Origin: Pisaster brevispinus
Taxonomy: Eukaryota; Echinodermata; Asteroidea; Forcipulatida; Asteriidae
DNA: 64,000 bases
Assembly (NCBI GenBank): GCA_023634235.1
Contig: JAMKCF010000002.1
Span: forward strand, 6,508,222-6,572,221
Direction of reading: 5' to 3'
Under the pieces are notes generated by a model that saw nothing but the letters and a program-made list of their open reading frames with translations, was not told the origin of the DNA and searched no databases. Positions within the stretch are counted from its first letter, which is position 1; each line of letters begins with the position of its first letter. Both the position numbers and the translations under genes were made by a program. Of this stretch, positions 25,701-34,342 are shown in pieces.

Positions 25701-28700
25701 TAACCCTACGTGCTTACAGCCTCGTTAAGGTTTTCTGTTTTAATGCCGACCTCTCATGTGTTTGCGATTTTAGGCAGATCTTGTCCACCCCTCTACCGGC
25801 CTACATATGGTTGGATATCAGGCAGTAACTTTACCTTCAGATACTCTGTTACATTTAGCTGCATGGATGGCTACTTTATAAATGGATCGACCTTGAGAAC
25901 ATGTCAAGCTAATGGCACCTGGTCTGGGGTCCAACCTACCTGTGATAGTACGTATGGACTGTGTTTAGTTCGGTATTTGAATGCTATTTGAATGAAGAAG
26001 AAATATACGAAGAACTATTGAAGAAAACACGCGCAGGTGCTACTTGTTGACACGTTTTAATACAGTTAGCATGGTGTTTGTTCCAAAATCATTTATACAA
26101 GTCAAATGTTTTGACGAATCAAATAATTATAGCCAGATGAGGGTATAATGAATTTAGCTTTGAAACTCTCCGTAAACAATTCTTGATTTTGAAAACCTTT
26201 TTATTCAAATCATGTTTTGTTGTTGTTGTTGTTTTTTTTCATTGAACAATCAAGAAATGACTGATTATTTTCATACAAATTTTAGCAGATTTTTGGTGAG
26301 GTAATGATCTAATGCGATTTGTTTTCCAGTCGTAAAATGTGACGTCCCACAGCCCATCAGCAACGGTGAGGTCCTTTTCTACTCGGGTAGGAATTTCAGC
26401 TACTCCAACACCATTGGTTTTGTGTGTAACGAGTATTATGAAATGCAAGGCATGATGAGTTCGAGTCAATGTGGAGTGAATGGAACGTGGACGCCGGAGC
26501 CACCTGTCTGTGTACCGAGTGAGTCGCATTGTATGTAATGGTGCCCTTACACACGCCAACTTACGGGGTATTTTTAACAATGGCACAATGCTACCTCAAA
26601 AGGTTTTGTTTTTAGGGGAATGATATAACAAAATGGAAGTACCCACCAACTGCCATTTCTAAGGGTGGGTGTGTGTCTTTTTACGCCACATATGAAGTGT
26701 GGACCTGAGCACAAAAGAGGTTTACGTATTGTAAGGCTTTGAAACACTATATCCACTCGCACATGTCCACACAGTGTTTTTTATACAGCTGAGTGTTAGG
26801 AATATGAGTTTCCTTAGGTGTGCAGAACAACTAATGTCCACAGAGTAACTGCAGCACAGAGCTCCTCATTGGTAAACAACACGGAGTAAATGACTTCGTT
26901 GACTCGAAAGAGGGCGCTATCAGACGAACTCAGACACTAGCAGACGAATTACGTACAATTTCGCCGTAGGAGGACCAAAGCTCACACAATCCCCTGCCCA
27001 AGTGGCACCCTTTATCCTGATTATCTTCATAACGGGAGCTTAATTCCAGTTGCGCGTTAGTAGCTCAAAATACAAACACATGACTTATGAGTTTAACTTC
27101 CCGATATCGATAAAGACAATCTGCACTGTCTGCCATGCCATAGGAGCAATTTTCCAAAACTTTTTAATAGGCCTAATCCTTGTTCAGATCTGAACTCAAC
27201 AATTTGCAAGCCATTTTCATTTTGTTTATACCTCCTCATCTTTTGGGGGTTCCCCCTTTTTTTTAATTTCTCGCCTTAAATTGTATAAGATGGAAACTAA
27301 TTAGATTGCCAAACATGGAGTTTAAGAACAAGATAAAAGTTTAACATGATTTGTGCGGAAATAAAAGGACTGACCGAAGACCAATGACATTGCTTGTCTG
27401 TGTTTACTTGACTGTTTATATTTTTCTTTTTCTTACACAGTATGTGGTGAGAGTTTTATTCTTCCAAACGACCCTCCACGTGGACGCATTGTCGGTGGTG
27501 GAGAGGCTAAACCTGGCTCCTGGCCATGGCAAGTCTTTCTCAATATCCATGCTCCTCAGTATGACATCTTAACAGCCATCTGCGGTGGATCCGTGCTGAA
27601 TGAAGAATGGATTATGACTGCTGCCCATTGCGTAACGGGAGGCTTTGAAGGTTCTGAAACGTATGGCCAGCCTATACCCTTACTCAACGTGGAGTTATCA
27701 CTGGGGCTTCACAAGAGAACTATGCCAACTCTGCACACTATTGTTGTAAGATGGGTTTTACTGGAATGTCTTCTTTTTTCTACCTTTCCTCTTCCTTTTT
27801 CCTTTTAGGAAATCGATAATTACAGTCCAACTTCCAAATCAGGCTTTCCGTGAAGCTAATAACCATTTCCTCTGAAGAGACCCGTACCTTCCTTGTGTTT
27901 ACAGTCAACTTGAATCCCAAAAATAACTGTAAACCCTTTGTAATACAAAATGTCATGTCGTTAACTACGTCAACTTTTCTTTATTTGGGCTTGACAGAGA
28001 TCCGTTTCTGAAATCATCAAATATCCTGACTTTAACCGTTCAACATTCGATTCTGATCTGGCGTTGATTCATCTGAATGAATCCATCCAATTCAGCAACT
28101 TCATTCGGCCAATCTGTCTCCCGCCACAAAACACTCACTTTGAAGAGGATGACGTCGAACGCGTGCACATCCCTAACGTAGCCGAGGGAGATACAACGGC
28201 GGTTGTGATTGGCTGGGGGATGGTCTCTGAACATGATGGTACCTCTGATGCGCTACAAGAGGTGTACGTTGATGTCAACGTGCCACGGGATGAATGTAAT
28301 GAATGGCATTATGTGACGCGTAACATGGTCTGTGCAACATCGATAACAGGTGAGTCATGTATCTATTGACTAGCTTACCAAATATACTTAATATAAATTA
28401 TTCCAAATCCCTCAAAAACGGTGTTTGGTTTGTAATACCAAAAGTCACCGACGCCAAGAATTGACAAGACATCGAGCAATTACATTAGTAAAAACTATAC
28501 ATCGGATTGTTTTTGTATTATGCAAATGTTTGTGTTTTTACACTTCCGTACCAATAAAGTGAAAACCATGACAAATTACATGACTGAAATAAGCAGATGT
28601 ATTGACGTGCACAAAGTTCGGGGCAAACAATAAGCTGTCGTTGTTTTATGTTTTCTCTAAGGTGTGGCATCCGAACTTTATGACAAATCTTGGGTTTTTT

Positions 28701-29072
28701 TTCTTACCACTTTTATTCGACTTATTAAGTATTCATAACGAACTCACATGACACCTTTCAATGTTGGTGCACTAATGTTCTCGTAGAGAAAGGAGGATTC
28801 TATGACGGAATTATGCCGATAAAAATGAATCGGTCGAACCCGTGTCATTGTGTGTCTTCTTCTTTTTTACTTCATTATTAGGTGGGCGTGACGCTTGTAG
28901 AGGGGACAGCGGGGGCCCACTTATGCTACGAGACGTCACCACTCGTCGCTATTTTGCATACGGAGTGGTATCCTGGGGTGAAGGATGCGGACGTGAAGAC
29001 GAGTTTGGTGTGTATGTGCGCGTGGAGAACTTCGTGGATTGGATACAATCTAAGATAATAGTGGAACGTTAA
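13703..29072 (+). CDS. MASP-like: MASP-like complement serine protease A (CUB-EGF-CUB-CCP-CCP-trypsin), complete, 11 coding exons
   Basis: A secreted modular protease of the MASP/C1r/C1s family, which associates with pattern-recognition lectins and cleaves complement components. Coding exons are 13703-13722, 14226-14466, 16344-16518, 22503-22625, 23803-23996, 25218-25374, 25774-25947, 26330-26518, 27441-27745, 27998-28349 and 28882-29072. They total 2121 nt and 706 aa (human MASP-1 is 699). Domains: signal peptide 1-27, CUB1 to 145, calcium-binding EGF 146-186, CUB2 187-303, CCP1 304-361, CCP2 362-424, protease 425-706. Activation would cut at R440 before IVGG. The triad is H487, D546 and S653; D647 in the S1 pocket predicts trypsin-like cleavage. 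The active serine uses an AGC codon and the histidine-loop cysteines are kept. Three exons encode the protease domain. Orthology to MASP-1, -2 or -3 is not resolved. Confidence 0.93.
14226..14466 (+). CDS. MASP-like: MASP-like A exon 2: signal peptide core and CUB1 first half
   Basis: The hydrophobic [12 protein letters not shown] is followed by CUB1: [20 protein letters not shown], then [18 protein letters not shown], the typical CUB calcium-site region. CUB1 has only the second disulfide pair, as is usual for this family. Ends in phase 0. Confidence 0.92.
14575..15965 (-). mobile_element. Penelope-like retroelement, 5'-truncated copy in intron 2 of gene A
   Basis: Minus-strand remnant of the same family as 31428-35445. 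The translation 15960-15535 holds the post-RT region ([37 protein letters not shown]). The segment 15361-15149 holds the end of the GIY-YIG region ([20 protein letters not shown]). Frames are broken between these and the RT core is missing. The 3' end (14575-14640) matches the 31428 terminus and contains a hammerhead-like motif. A purine-rich GA/G tract at 15008-15090 lies inside. Confidence 0.85.
14593..14635 (-). ncRNA. Hammerhead ribozyme-like motif of the Penelope copy
   Basis: On the minus strand: stem I arm GCCT, core CTGACGA, stem II (GGTCC/GGATC), GAAA, a very short stem III region, then AGGC closing stem I. Penelope-like elements are known to carry type I hammerheads with minimal stem III in their terminal repeats. 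Compared with the 31444 copy, the part after GAAA is longer, so activity is doubtful. Confidence 0.45.
16344..16518 (+). CDS. MASP-like: MASP-like A exon 3: CUB1 second half
   Basis: Encodes residues 88-145: TFCGNEQ with the second CUB cysteine, then [12 protein letters not shown] and FSGFVAHY, matching the ITFRSDFSNEERFTGFDAHY block of MASPs. Phase 1 at the end. Confidence 0.93.
16650..16740 (+). repeat. tRNA-like repeat head
   Basis: TATAGCTCAGTTGGTAGAGC is an A box in tRNA context, and GATTCAAATCCC a degenerate B box. The stems do not pair well enough for a functional tRNA, so this is a tRNA-derived repeat fragment. Confidence 0.55.
17060..17245 (-). repeat. Fragment of the tRNA-Leu-derived SINE
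   Basis: Shares TCATTGGTTGAACCAT-like and AGCTCCCTGAGGAGTA-like blocks with 1915-2010 on the same strand. It lacks the tRNA head. A CTG/CTGC microsatellite (17240-17275) follows. Confidence 0.55.
17285..17928 (+). pseudogene. Penelope-like element, third copy: post-RT segment (split)
   Basis: Plus-strand remnant. [20 protein letters not shown] and [15 protein letters not shown] match the region between RT and endonuclease of Penelope-like elements (compare LRKHLVSRGHSERRVQLAIN in the 32 kb copy). [20 protein letters not shown] follows in a shifted frame, and then the Cys-containing [14 protein letters not shown]. Its continuation, the GIY-YIG segment, lies at 21603-22400, on the far side of an inserted element. 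The subfamily differs from the minus-strand copies. Confidence 0.75.
17929..21604. mobile_element. 3.7 kb terminal-inverted-repeat element inserted in a Penelope copy
   Basis: The left end (17931-17957) and right end (21576-21602) are perfect 27 bp inverted repeats that begin GTTCCCACGCTCAAATGTTG. Similarity continues imperfectly for about 15 more bases, and TT/AA may extend the ends outward. The interior has broken ORFs and no recognised transposase signature. I could not identify a clean target duplication. The ends and the split host element show it is an insertion; the superfamily is unknown. Confidence 0.75.
18086..18660 (+). pseudogene. Broken coding remnant inside the TIR element
   Basis: An ORF to 18400 (Met at 18086 or, more likely, 18307) contains [19 protein letters not shown]. 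It is followed after a stop by [20 protein letters not shown] and, in another frame, [20 protein letters not shown]. Similar charged, Cys/His-containing N-terminal regions occur in some transposon proteins. I do not recognise the family, and the catalytic part is not visible. Confidence 0.35.
21603..22400 (+). pseudogene. Penelope-like element, third copy: GIY-YIG endonuclease segment
   Basis: The translation near 21735-21960 reads NLIYLI, then [20 protein letters not shown] after a frameshift, then [16 protein letters not shown]. This is the Penelope-type GIY-YIG domain (compare [20 protein letters not shown] in the 32 kb copy). An in-frame stop follows in the distal part. With 17285-17928 it makes one element split by the TIR insertion. 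Confidence 0.75.
22342..22380 (+). ncRNA. Degenerate hammerhead-like terminal motif
   Basis: GCCT and AGGC arms enclose a possible stem II (ACTCT/AGGGT) and GAAACGTC, the layout of minimal hammerheads in Penelope-like elements. The first core block reads TCGAGAA instead of CTGANGA, so it is probably inactive or differently folded. Confidence 0.3.
22503..22625 (+). CDS. MASP-like: MASP-like A exon 4: calcium-binding EGF
   Basis: [20 protein letters not shown] starts a cbEGF module. The [12 protein letters not shown] part fits the C-x-[DN]-x4-[FY]-x-C-x-C hydroxylation pattern. It has six cysteines and is flanked by phase 1 introns, as is usual for EGF exons. Confidence 0.95.
23803..23996 (+). 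CDS. MASP-like: MASP-like A exon 5: CUB2 first half
   Basis: [20 protein letters not shown] and CPYDYLK mark CUB2, with the first two cysteines that CUB1 lacks. It ends in AAA before a GTATGC donor, phase 0. Confidence 0.93.
24255..24515. repeat. Dispersed unclassified repeat, copy 2
   Basis: Same ordered blocks as 11840-12112, in the same orientation, in intron 5 of gene A. Divergence with small indels suggests an old repeat. Confidence 0.6.
24630..24924 (-). repeat. Repeat with internal tRNA-like module, copy a
   Basis: Minus strand: an upstream block (GTCGCATCCCC to GGCACCCCGA), then TAGCTCAGTTGGTAGAGC (tRNA A box), then a TTTCTTTGTTCAACCCA block. The order is the same as at 31098-31412. 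Confidence 0.65.
25025..25190 (+). repeat. Repeat with internal tRNA-like module, copy b
   Basis: GGGAGACTGCCAACATAGGG precedes a mutated tRNA-like module (GGAGCGCCGGCACGTTAATC). The family is that of 30908-31412, here more diverged. It lies just before CUB2 exon 6 of gene A. Confidence 0.6.
25218..25374 (+). CDS. MASP-like: MASP-like A exon 6: CUB2 second half
   Basis: [16 protein letters not shown], then [20 protein letters not shown] and [11 protein letters not shown], the closing strands of CUB2. Phase 1 at the end. Confidence 0.93.
25774..25947 (+). CDS. MASP-like: MASP-like A exon 7: CCP1 (sushi)
   Basis: Four cysteines in sushi spacing: [35 protein letters not shown] and QPTCD. A single exon flanked by phase 1 introns, typical of CCP modules. 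Confidence 0.94.
26330..26518 (+). CDS. MASP-like: MASP-like A exon 8: CCP2 (sushi)
   Basis: Four cysteines: [33 protein letters not shown] and PPVCVP. One codon longer than the B copy (the extra Met in GMMSSS). Confidence 0.94.
27441..27745 (+). CDS. MASP-like: MASP-like A exon 9: linker, activation site, catalytic His
   Basis: Begins with the linker Cys426 that would bond to the catalytic domain. It then has [20 protein letters not shown] (cleavage after R440), and [10 protein letters not shown] leading to TAAHC with H487. Phase 0 end. Confidence 0.95.
27998..28349 (+). CDS. MASP-like: MASP-like A exon 10: catalytic Asp
   Basis: [16 protein letters not shown] holds catalytic D546. IRPICLPP provides the interchain cysteine, and [12 protein letters not shown] is the conserved GWG segment. 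Ends in phase 1 before GTGAGT. Confidence 0.95.
28882..29072 (+). CDS. MASP-like: MASP-like A exon 11: catalytic Ser and stop
   Basis: [15 protein letters not shown] carries D647 (S1 pocket) and S653, the latter encoded by AGC at 28908-28910. [20 protein letters not shown] and the C-terminal helix VDWIQSKI complete a trypsin fold. TAA stop. Confidence 0.95.
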
Positions 29073-29538
29073 ACGACTATTGTATGCCCGACTAATGTGG
29101 GCAAAAACAACAGCAAAGGCTTAACTTTTCTGTTTAACCTGATGATATTTTCAATTTCTTTCGGAACCACAATGGAGATGGACATAAAAAGCAGACAACA
29201 AATTAGTTTGTGTCTGTTCGTTAATTAAATAATTATCAATTTCTATTCTTGCTTTTTGTATCGCTTTAGGCTTATCAGGCACTTACAAGTGTATCCATTT
29301 ATCTGAGACAAGTTTACAAGGAATAACAAAAAAGTTTTTAATCTTTTCATGTACAAACCTAACTTAGTTTACGTCTCTCATGAATATTCATTTTTTCTCT
29401 CTTTTTCCCATAAGTTGTTTTGTTAGAAAGGTGGACATTTTCTGGGACTTTTTTTCTTTGTCATGTTCTTTTAATTGAGTTTTTTTTTTATATCTCCACC
29501 TCTTTCTCGTTACAAGACAATTTCTTTTAAAATAGATC

Positions 29539-29544
29539 AATAAA
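29539..29544 (+). terminator. Candidate polyadenylation signal of MASP-like A
   Basis: AATAAA about 470 bases after the stop codon in T-rich DNA. A weaker ATTAAA-like site occurs earlier. Confidence 0.4.
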
Positions 29545-30907
29545 TTAAAACAGTATTACCAAAGATAACAATTGGAACATATCCGACATTTTCTCCCAGC
29601 TTGTTTGTCACTTTTGCCTGAAAGTTAATCCTTAATATTGCTCATCGGTAACGTTATGGTGGAACAAGTCAGGAACATACAGCCATCGAGTATTTGAAAA
29701 GAAGTGGAGAGTTGAGAATTACAATTTTTATAAAGATTTATATTAAATAGTATGAAAATTTATCAAATTAGTAGGCAAAGATGTTTGCAGCCCGATACAT
29801 GTTTCGATATTTTACTTGTGAGTTTCTGAAGCTGGATTAACCCCCCCAAAAAAAAAACCAAACAAACAAACAAACACCCCAACAAACAAACAAACAAACA
29901 AAACAAAACAAAACACACACGCACAAACACAGCCCCTTACCGATGGTGGCTTGTGGGGTCCTGCTATTGTTGTTCTATTATTCCCTTTTCTAAAGAATTT
30001 TCCTGTGGGGTCCAGGTTCCACAAAGAATTCCTTGTGGGGTCCATTGTTCTGTTGTGTTTTGGACCCCACAAGGATCGGTGGGTGTGTTCACACAAGTGT
30101 GTAAATGGTATAATACCGAGGACATCCCATGCTGTGGACTTGTTTTTTTTAGCGACGTTCCCATTGGTTTTGTACACGAAACAAACCGAGGACTGTCCCC
30201 GATATGTTTTTTTTTTCCGGATCCCTATTGCTAAAGTCCTCGGTTTGAATGCGTAGACATTTTCACGCACACACACACACACGCAGGTCAGCTTCTTTAA
30301 TCTATCAGACCATTATAAATCCTTACCAAAAAAAGGTAAACTTTGCACTCTACAGAAAACACTAAGACTACTTTTTGCATTCATCACCTAGGCAGGTTTT
30401 CAGATGGTTGAAATTGTTGTCCTTAGAACCACCGAAAGTCTTTTAACGTGTAAATGAATAAGCAGGCTTATAATGAAAAACACTTGAGTTGAATATGTTA
30501 AAAGACTCTTTTTTTTAAATCCATGTTACAATTTGATTGAAAGAACGGGGGGGGGGGGGGGGGGTGGTTAACAGCATTTCCCGTCCTTTGTGTTAATGAA
30601 ATGTTGGAGTAACTTGAAAATTAACTGTTCAAATCAACTCCAATCATTTTGATTATACCTACATACATGTTCACAGTCACATGTTGAAACACTTCGTGGT
30701 TTCAAATACTTTATAAGGTTACATCCCGTTGGGAAAAAACTGCTGACACAACAGTAAAGAACTGTTACACTTTACTGTGTTTCACGTCATACGTTTTCTG
30801 CTAATGTCTCATCTTTCTTGCTTATCGATAATATTAATTAAAAAAACACGATAAAAAATCAATTGTTTCAGAAGAAGCTGCGTTCAAAAAAAAATATATA
30901 TAATATA
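29545..30907. other. Spacer downstream of gene A with simple repeats
   Basis: Contains AAAC/AAACAAAC repeats (29855-29915), a cluster of GTGGGGTCC/GGACCCCAC motifs (29955-30075), CA repeats (30265-30285) and a G run (30547-30565). No gene recognised. Confidence 0.5.
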
Positions 30908-31096
30908 CAAAGATATTGACTAATAGGGAGACCGCCAACATAGGGCTGGATAGCTCAGTTGGTAGAGCGCCGGTACGTTAATCCGGAGGTCGTTGGTTCA
31001 AGTCCCGCCCCAGTCAATTTTTCTTTGTTCAAACCCAAACTATTCAAATAAAATTTCCCAGTCAGTTTCCCTTGTGGTTTATTACTTGATATTTAA
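30908..31096 (+). repeat. Repeat with internal tRNA-like module, copy c (tandem duplicate 1)
   Basis: GGGAGACCGCCAACATAGGG, a tRNA-like module (30944-31015) with TAGCTCAGTTGGTAGAGC and GGTTCAAGTCCC, then TTTCTTTGTTCAAACCCA. Nearly identical to 31225-31412, so the duplication is recent. Confidence 0.75.
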
Positions 31097-31097
31097 T

Positions 31098-31412
31098 ATT
31101 AACAAGTCGCATCCCCTTAAGGTGATCCCGTGGCTGCCGCTTCCCAGGTTGAATCGTAAACGTGGGTGTGATCCCTGGCTACACGGCAGTTAACGGTTGT
31201 ATGGCTTCTGACTGGCACCCCGAACAAAGATATTGACTAATAGGGAGACCGCCAACATAGGGCTGGATAGCTCAGTTGGTAGAGCGCCGGTACGTTAATC
31301 CGGAGGTCGTTGGTTCAAGTCCCGCCCCAGTCAATTTGTCTTTGTTCAAACCCAAACTATTCAAATAAAATTTCCCAGTCAGTTTCCCGTGTGGTTTATT
31401 ACTTGATATTAT
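31098..31412 (+). repeat. Repeat with internal tRNA-like module, copy d (full unit)
   Basis: Begins with AGTCGCATCCCCTTAAGG (31098-31115), then an upstream block to GGCACCCCGA, then the tRNA-like module (31261-31332; anticodon-loop position reads GTT) and the tail block. The tRNA-like part is internal instead of 5'-terminal, unlike an ordinary SINE. Confidence 0.7.
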
Positions 31413-31443
31413 ATATATATATATAAAATTAGTAGGGGAGATG

Positions 31444-31482
31444 GCCTAAGCTTTCGATCCAATCCGGACCTTCGTCAGAGGC
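31444..31482 (-). ncRNA. Hammerhead ribozyme-like motif, best copy
   Basis: Minus strand: GCCT, CTGACGA (complement of 31472-31478), stem II GGTCC/GGATC with a GGATT loop, GAAA (complement of 31452-31455), then GCT-T and AGGC closing stem I. All conserved core blocks are present with a minimal stem III, as described for Penelope-like elements. Self-cleavage is inferred and may need a dimer. Confidence 0.55.
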
Positions 31483-32027
31483 ATAAACAAGAACAAACAC
31501 AAACATATCCATTTATAGCAAAAGGAGGAGCAAAGGATTAATGGAGAGTATCCAGAAAAAAGCGGGAAAATATAGCCAATCAGAGCTGTAAATTTACTGG
31601 CTAAGAACCAATAAGAGTGAAGAAGTGAGGACAAAGGATGGTCAGTTTGAAAGGCTGGATCACTGGACCATAATGGAGGTACCACATTGTAGGCATTACA
31701 AAGCGGGAAGCATGAAAGGGTAGGATTAGAGAACAAGCCACAAAAGAAAATGCAACTAACAATAGGAGGCAATATCAAAGTAATTATAGAATAAACAAAA
31801 TCAGTTGAAATAGTTTAAACTAGGTAAGAGGAACCTGCAGAGTGAGCAGGTTATTAAATCCTCTGTAAAGGGAATAGGTAAAAGTTCATGAGAGAGAAAA
31901 AAGAAGTGTATAGACCAGTGTAGAGAACATGTAAAAGACAGTAACTGTATCTATTTTAAATCAATGAAGTAAGCGAGAGAAAGAAGTGAAGAAATAGACC
32001 AGTGGAGAGAACATGTTATTTAACATG

Positions 32028-33210
32028 TTAATAATAAATTGAAAGTAAGAAAGAGGGTGATGGGGATTTGTTTAACACCAATGGTTGGACTGTCTTGAGT
32101 TGGTGAATCCAGTGTGATTCTCTGAGTTTGCGGTGTGTGTCGTCACCATTGCAGGCCTCAATCACGATGAGTTCAACATCTTTGACGCTGTGATTAAGGC
32201 TGTTGAAGTGGATGGAGACGGGGTACAGTTTCTTGGTCTTTATGGAAAAGACATGGTTCGCAAAGCGAAGACTGAGTTTGGTCTTAGTCTCTCCCACATA
32301 CTGTAGTCCACATCTTTTACAAGATATAACATAGACCACATTGGGTGTGCTACATAGGCAGTCGGTCTTGATATTGTAAGAAGAGCCCGTACTATGACTC
32401 TTCACTTTAAGTGCAGGTTTGATGTAGAGACAGGTTCTACATTTAGAGCGGGTACACTTGTGACAACCCTGTATCTCTGTTTGTGGTGGTGTTTGGCCTG
32501 TACCTGGGGGGGGGGGGGGGGGGTTAGCCCTGACTAGAATGTCTCCCAGGTTTTTAGGGCGGCGGAATGCAACCAAGGGGTTCTCAAGGATTGCTGAGCG
32601 CAACCTCTTAGATGAATGGAGAATATTCATTCTGCCATTGAGGATTAAGGAGAGTTTGGGTAGTTTAGGGTGGTAGGTGGTGACCAGGGTAACTCTTTTG
32701 GTCGGGACTTTTCTGGACCCCGTGTTGGCCAAAAGAGTATGGCGTGGTATACTGAGGGCCTTGTTGATGGCAAGTTGAACCCTGCGTTCGCTGTGACCTC
32801 TAGAAACAAGGTGTTTCCTGAGGTCCGATAAGCGCCTTTTGTATAGGGTATCTTTGGAGCAGATACGTCTTATGCGCAAGGCCTGACTGTAAGCAATTGC
32901 CTTCTTACAGTGACTAGGGTGGCAACTGTTAGAGAGAAGGTACTGGTGGGTATCAGTGGGTTTGCTGTATACATCCGTAGCAATGCCGCTAGGGGATTTA
33001 CTTATAGTTACATCTAGAAAGTTAACACTTGTTAGAGAGTATTCAGTAGTGAACTTTATGGTTGGGTGGAATGAGTTTATATGGTCGATAAACTCAACCA
33101 AGCTGTCTTGACTACCACACCAGATAGAGAAAATATCATCAATAAATCTCCACCAAACTAGTGGGCGGCTGGGGGCAGAGGACAACAGTTTTTCCTCTAA
33201 GTCAGACATG
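32028..33210 (-). pseudogene. Penelope-like polyprotein, C-terminal half (RT motif C to GIY-YIG)
   Basis: An open frame of about 390 codons beginning at the point of LINE insertion. RFIDDIFSIW holds the catalytic Asp pair. It continues with NFLDVTI, the thumb-like LRKHLVSRGHSE, the [14 protein letters not shown] block, the Cys cluster and the GIY-YIG domain ending near [20 protein letters not shown]. Cut off from its N-terminal half, so not functional in this copy. Confidence 0.88.
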
Positions 33211-33216
33211 AAAATG

Positions 33217-33734
33217 GAACAGTCTTACCTTGACAGACTTAATACTTTGGGATTGATGATTTTAACTAAACGTAGAGAATGTTTAAACTTATCCTTCATT
33301 GCTAAGCAGATCGTTTTTAACTCTTCTTATTCTAGTTGTAATTTTCTGAGCAACTTCAAGATTAACAGCAGACATTCCGACGTTCTCACTTTTCATCATG
33401 GTAAACCTAAAACAGATTATTTTAAATATTCTGCGGTTATACGTTTTCCCAAAGCATTTTCTGAACTGCGTGTTGATACTGGACTGCGTGTTGATACTGG
33501 CTCTGGACTTTTTCCAGACGTTTCGTTATATGTTGAGAGATGATCTTGGGAGTTAATTTGTTTTCGGCTCTTTATTTGTTTAAGTTTGTCGTCTTTAGTA
33601 TTGTTTTTCATTCGGGCCTCGATTTTTCATTTTCGTTATTTTTTTTTATTTTTATTGTTTAATAAATCCTTCTTGATTTGTGTTTTTTATTCCATAATTT
33701 ATTTATATATTTATATATTTATTTATTTATTCAT

Positions 33735-33797
<63 letters not shown>

Positions 33798-33802
33798 TGT
33801 AT

Positions 33803-33889
<87 letters not shown>

Positions 33890-34336
33890 TGTATGTATTT
33901 ATTTATTTATTCATGTATTTATTTATTTATTTATTTAATTAATTTATTTATTTTGTTCTTTTCTTATTATGATTATTTGTTATTATTTTTATCATTACAT
34001 TTTATTTGTATTTAGTTGTGTATTTTTATTTTTGTTTTAATTTAGTTCGTCTGGTTGGTGTTTCTGCTCTTGTTTGGCTATGCGGGGTTTTTAAGTTACG
34101 GCAGTTTCTGTCTAAACATTTTAACAATTGTGTTTACTTGCCATGATTTGTTTTACTTGTCAATACAATTTTAGATTTATGTGTATTATATAATGTCAAT
34201 TTTTATTCTTTTAATGAGCTGGGCCTGGGAGGGCATATCTTTTTTGATGACAGTTTTTGACTTTTGCCTTTCCCTGGACGGCCTTTGCTCATAATATTGT
34301 ATTGTCCAAAGAATTAAAATAAAATAAAATAAATAA
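33217..34336 (+). mobile_element. 5'-truncated non-LTR retrotransposon inserted in the Penelope element
   Basis: Flanked by AAAATG on both sides (33211-33216 and 34337-34342), a 6 bp target duplication. The coding part to 33543 matches the extreme C-terminus of CR1/L2/Jockey-type ORF2 (SYLDRLNTLGLMILTKRREC, then SAVIRFPKAF). It is followed by a long 3' UTR containing the TTTA array and an AATAAA-repeat tail. Only the 3' end of the LINE was copied in, the usual outcome of target-primed reverse transcription. Confidence 0.8.
33697..33950 (+). repeat. (TTTA)n microsatellite
   Basis: About 250 bases of nearly pure TTTA with a few TTCA/TGTA variants, inside the 3' UTR of the LINE. The apparent long ORFs here are artefacts of this tract. 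Confidence 0.95.
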
Positions 34337-34342
34337 AAAATG

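Noticed and set aside
29812..30282. 156-codon minus-strand ORF
   Set aside because: Composed of CA/AAAC simple repeats and GGACCCCAC repeats; composition is not protein-like.
30944..31332. Two possible tRNA-Asn genes (GTT at the anticodon position)
   Set aside because: Both lie inside a dispersed repeat that has further diverged copies, and pairing in the arms is imperfect. tRNA-derived repeats are the simpler reading.
33586..34015. Long ORFs rich in Ile, Tyr, Leu and Phe
   Set aside because: Pure translation of the TTTA microsatellite.
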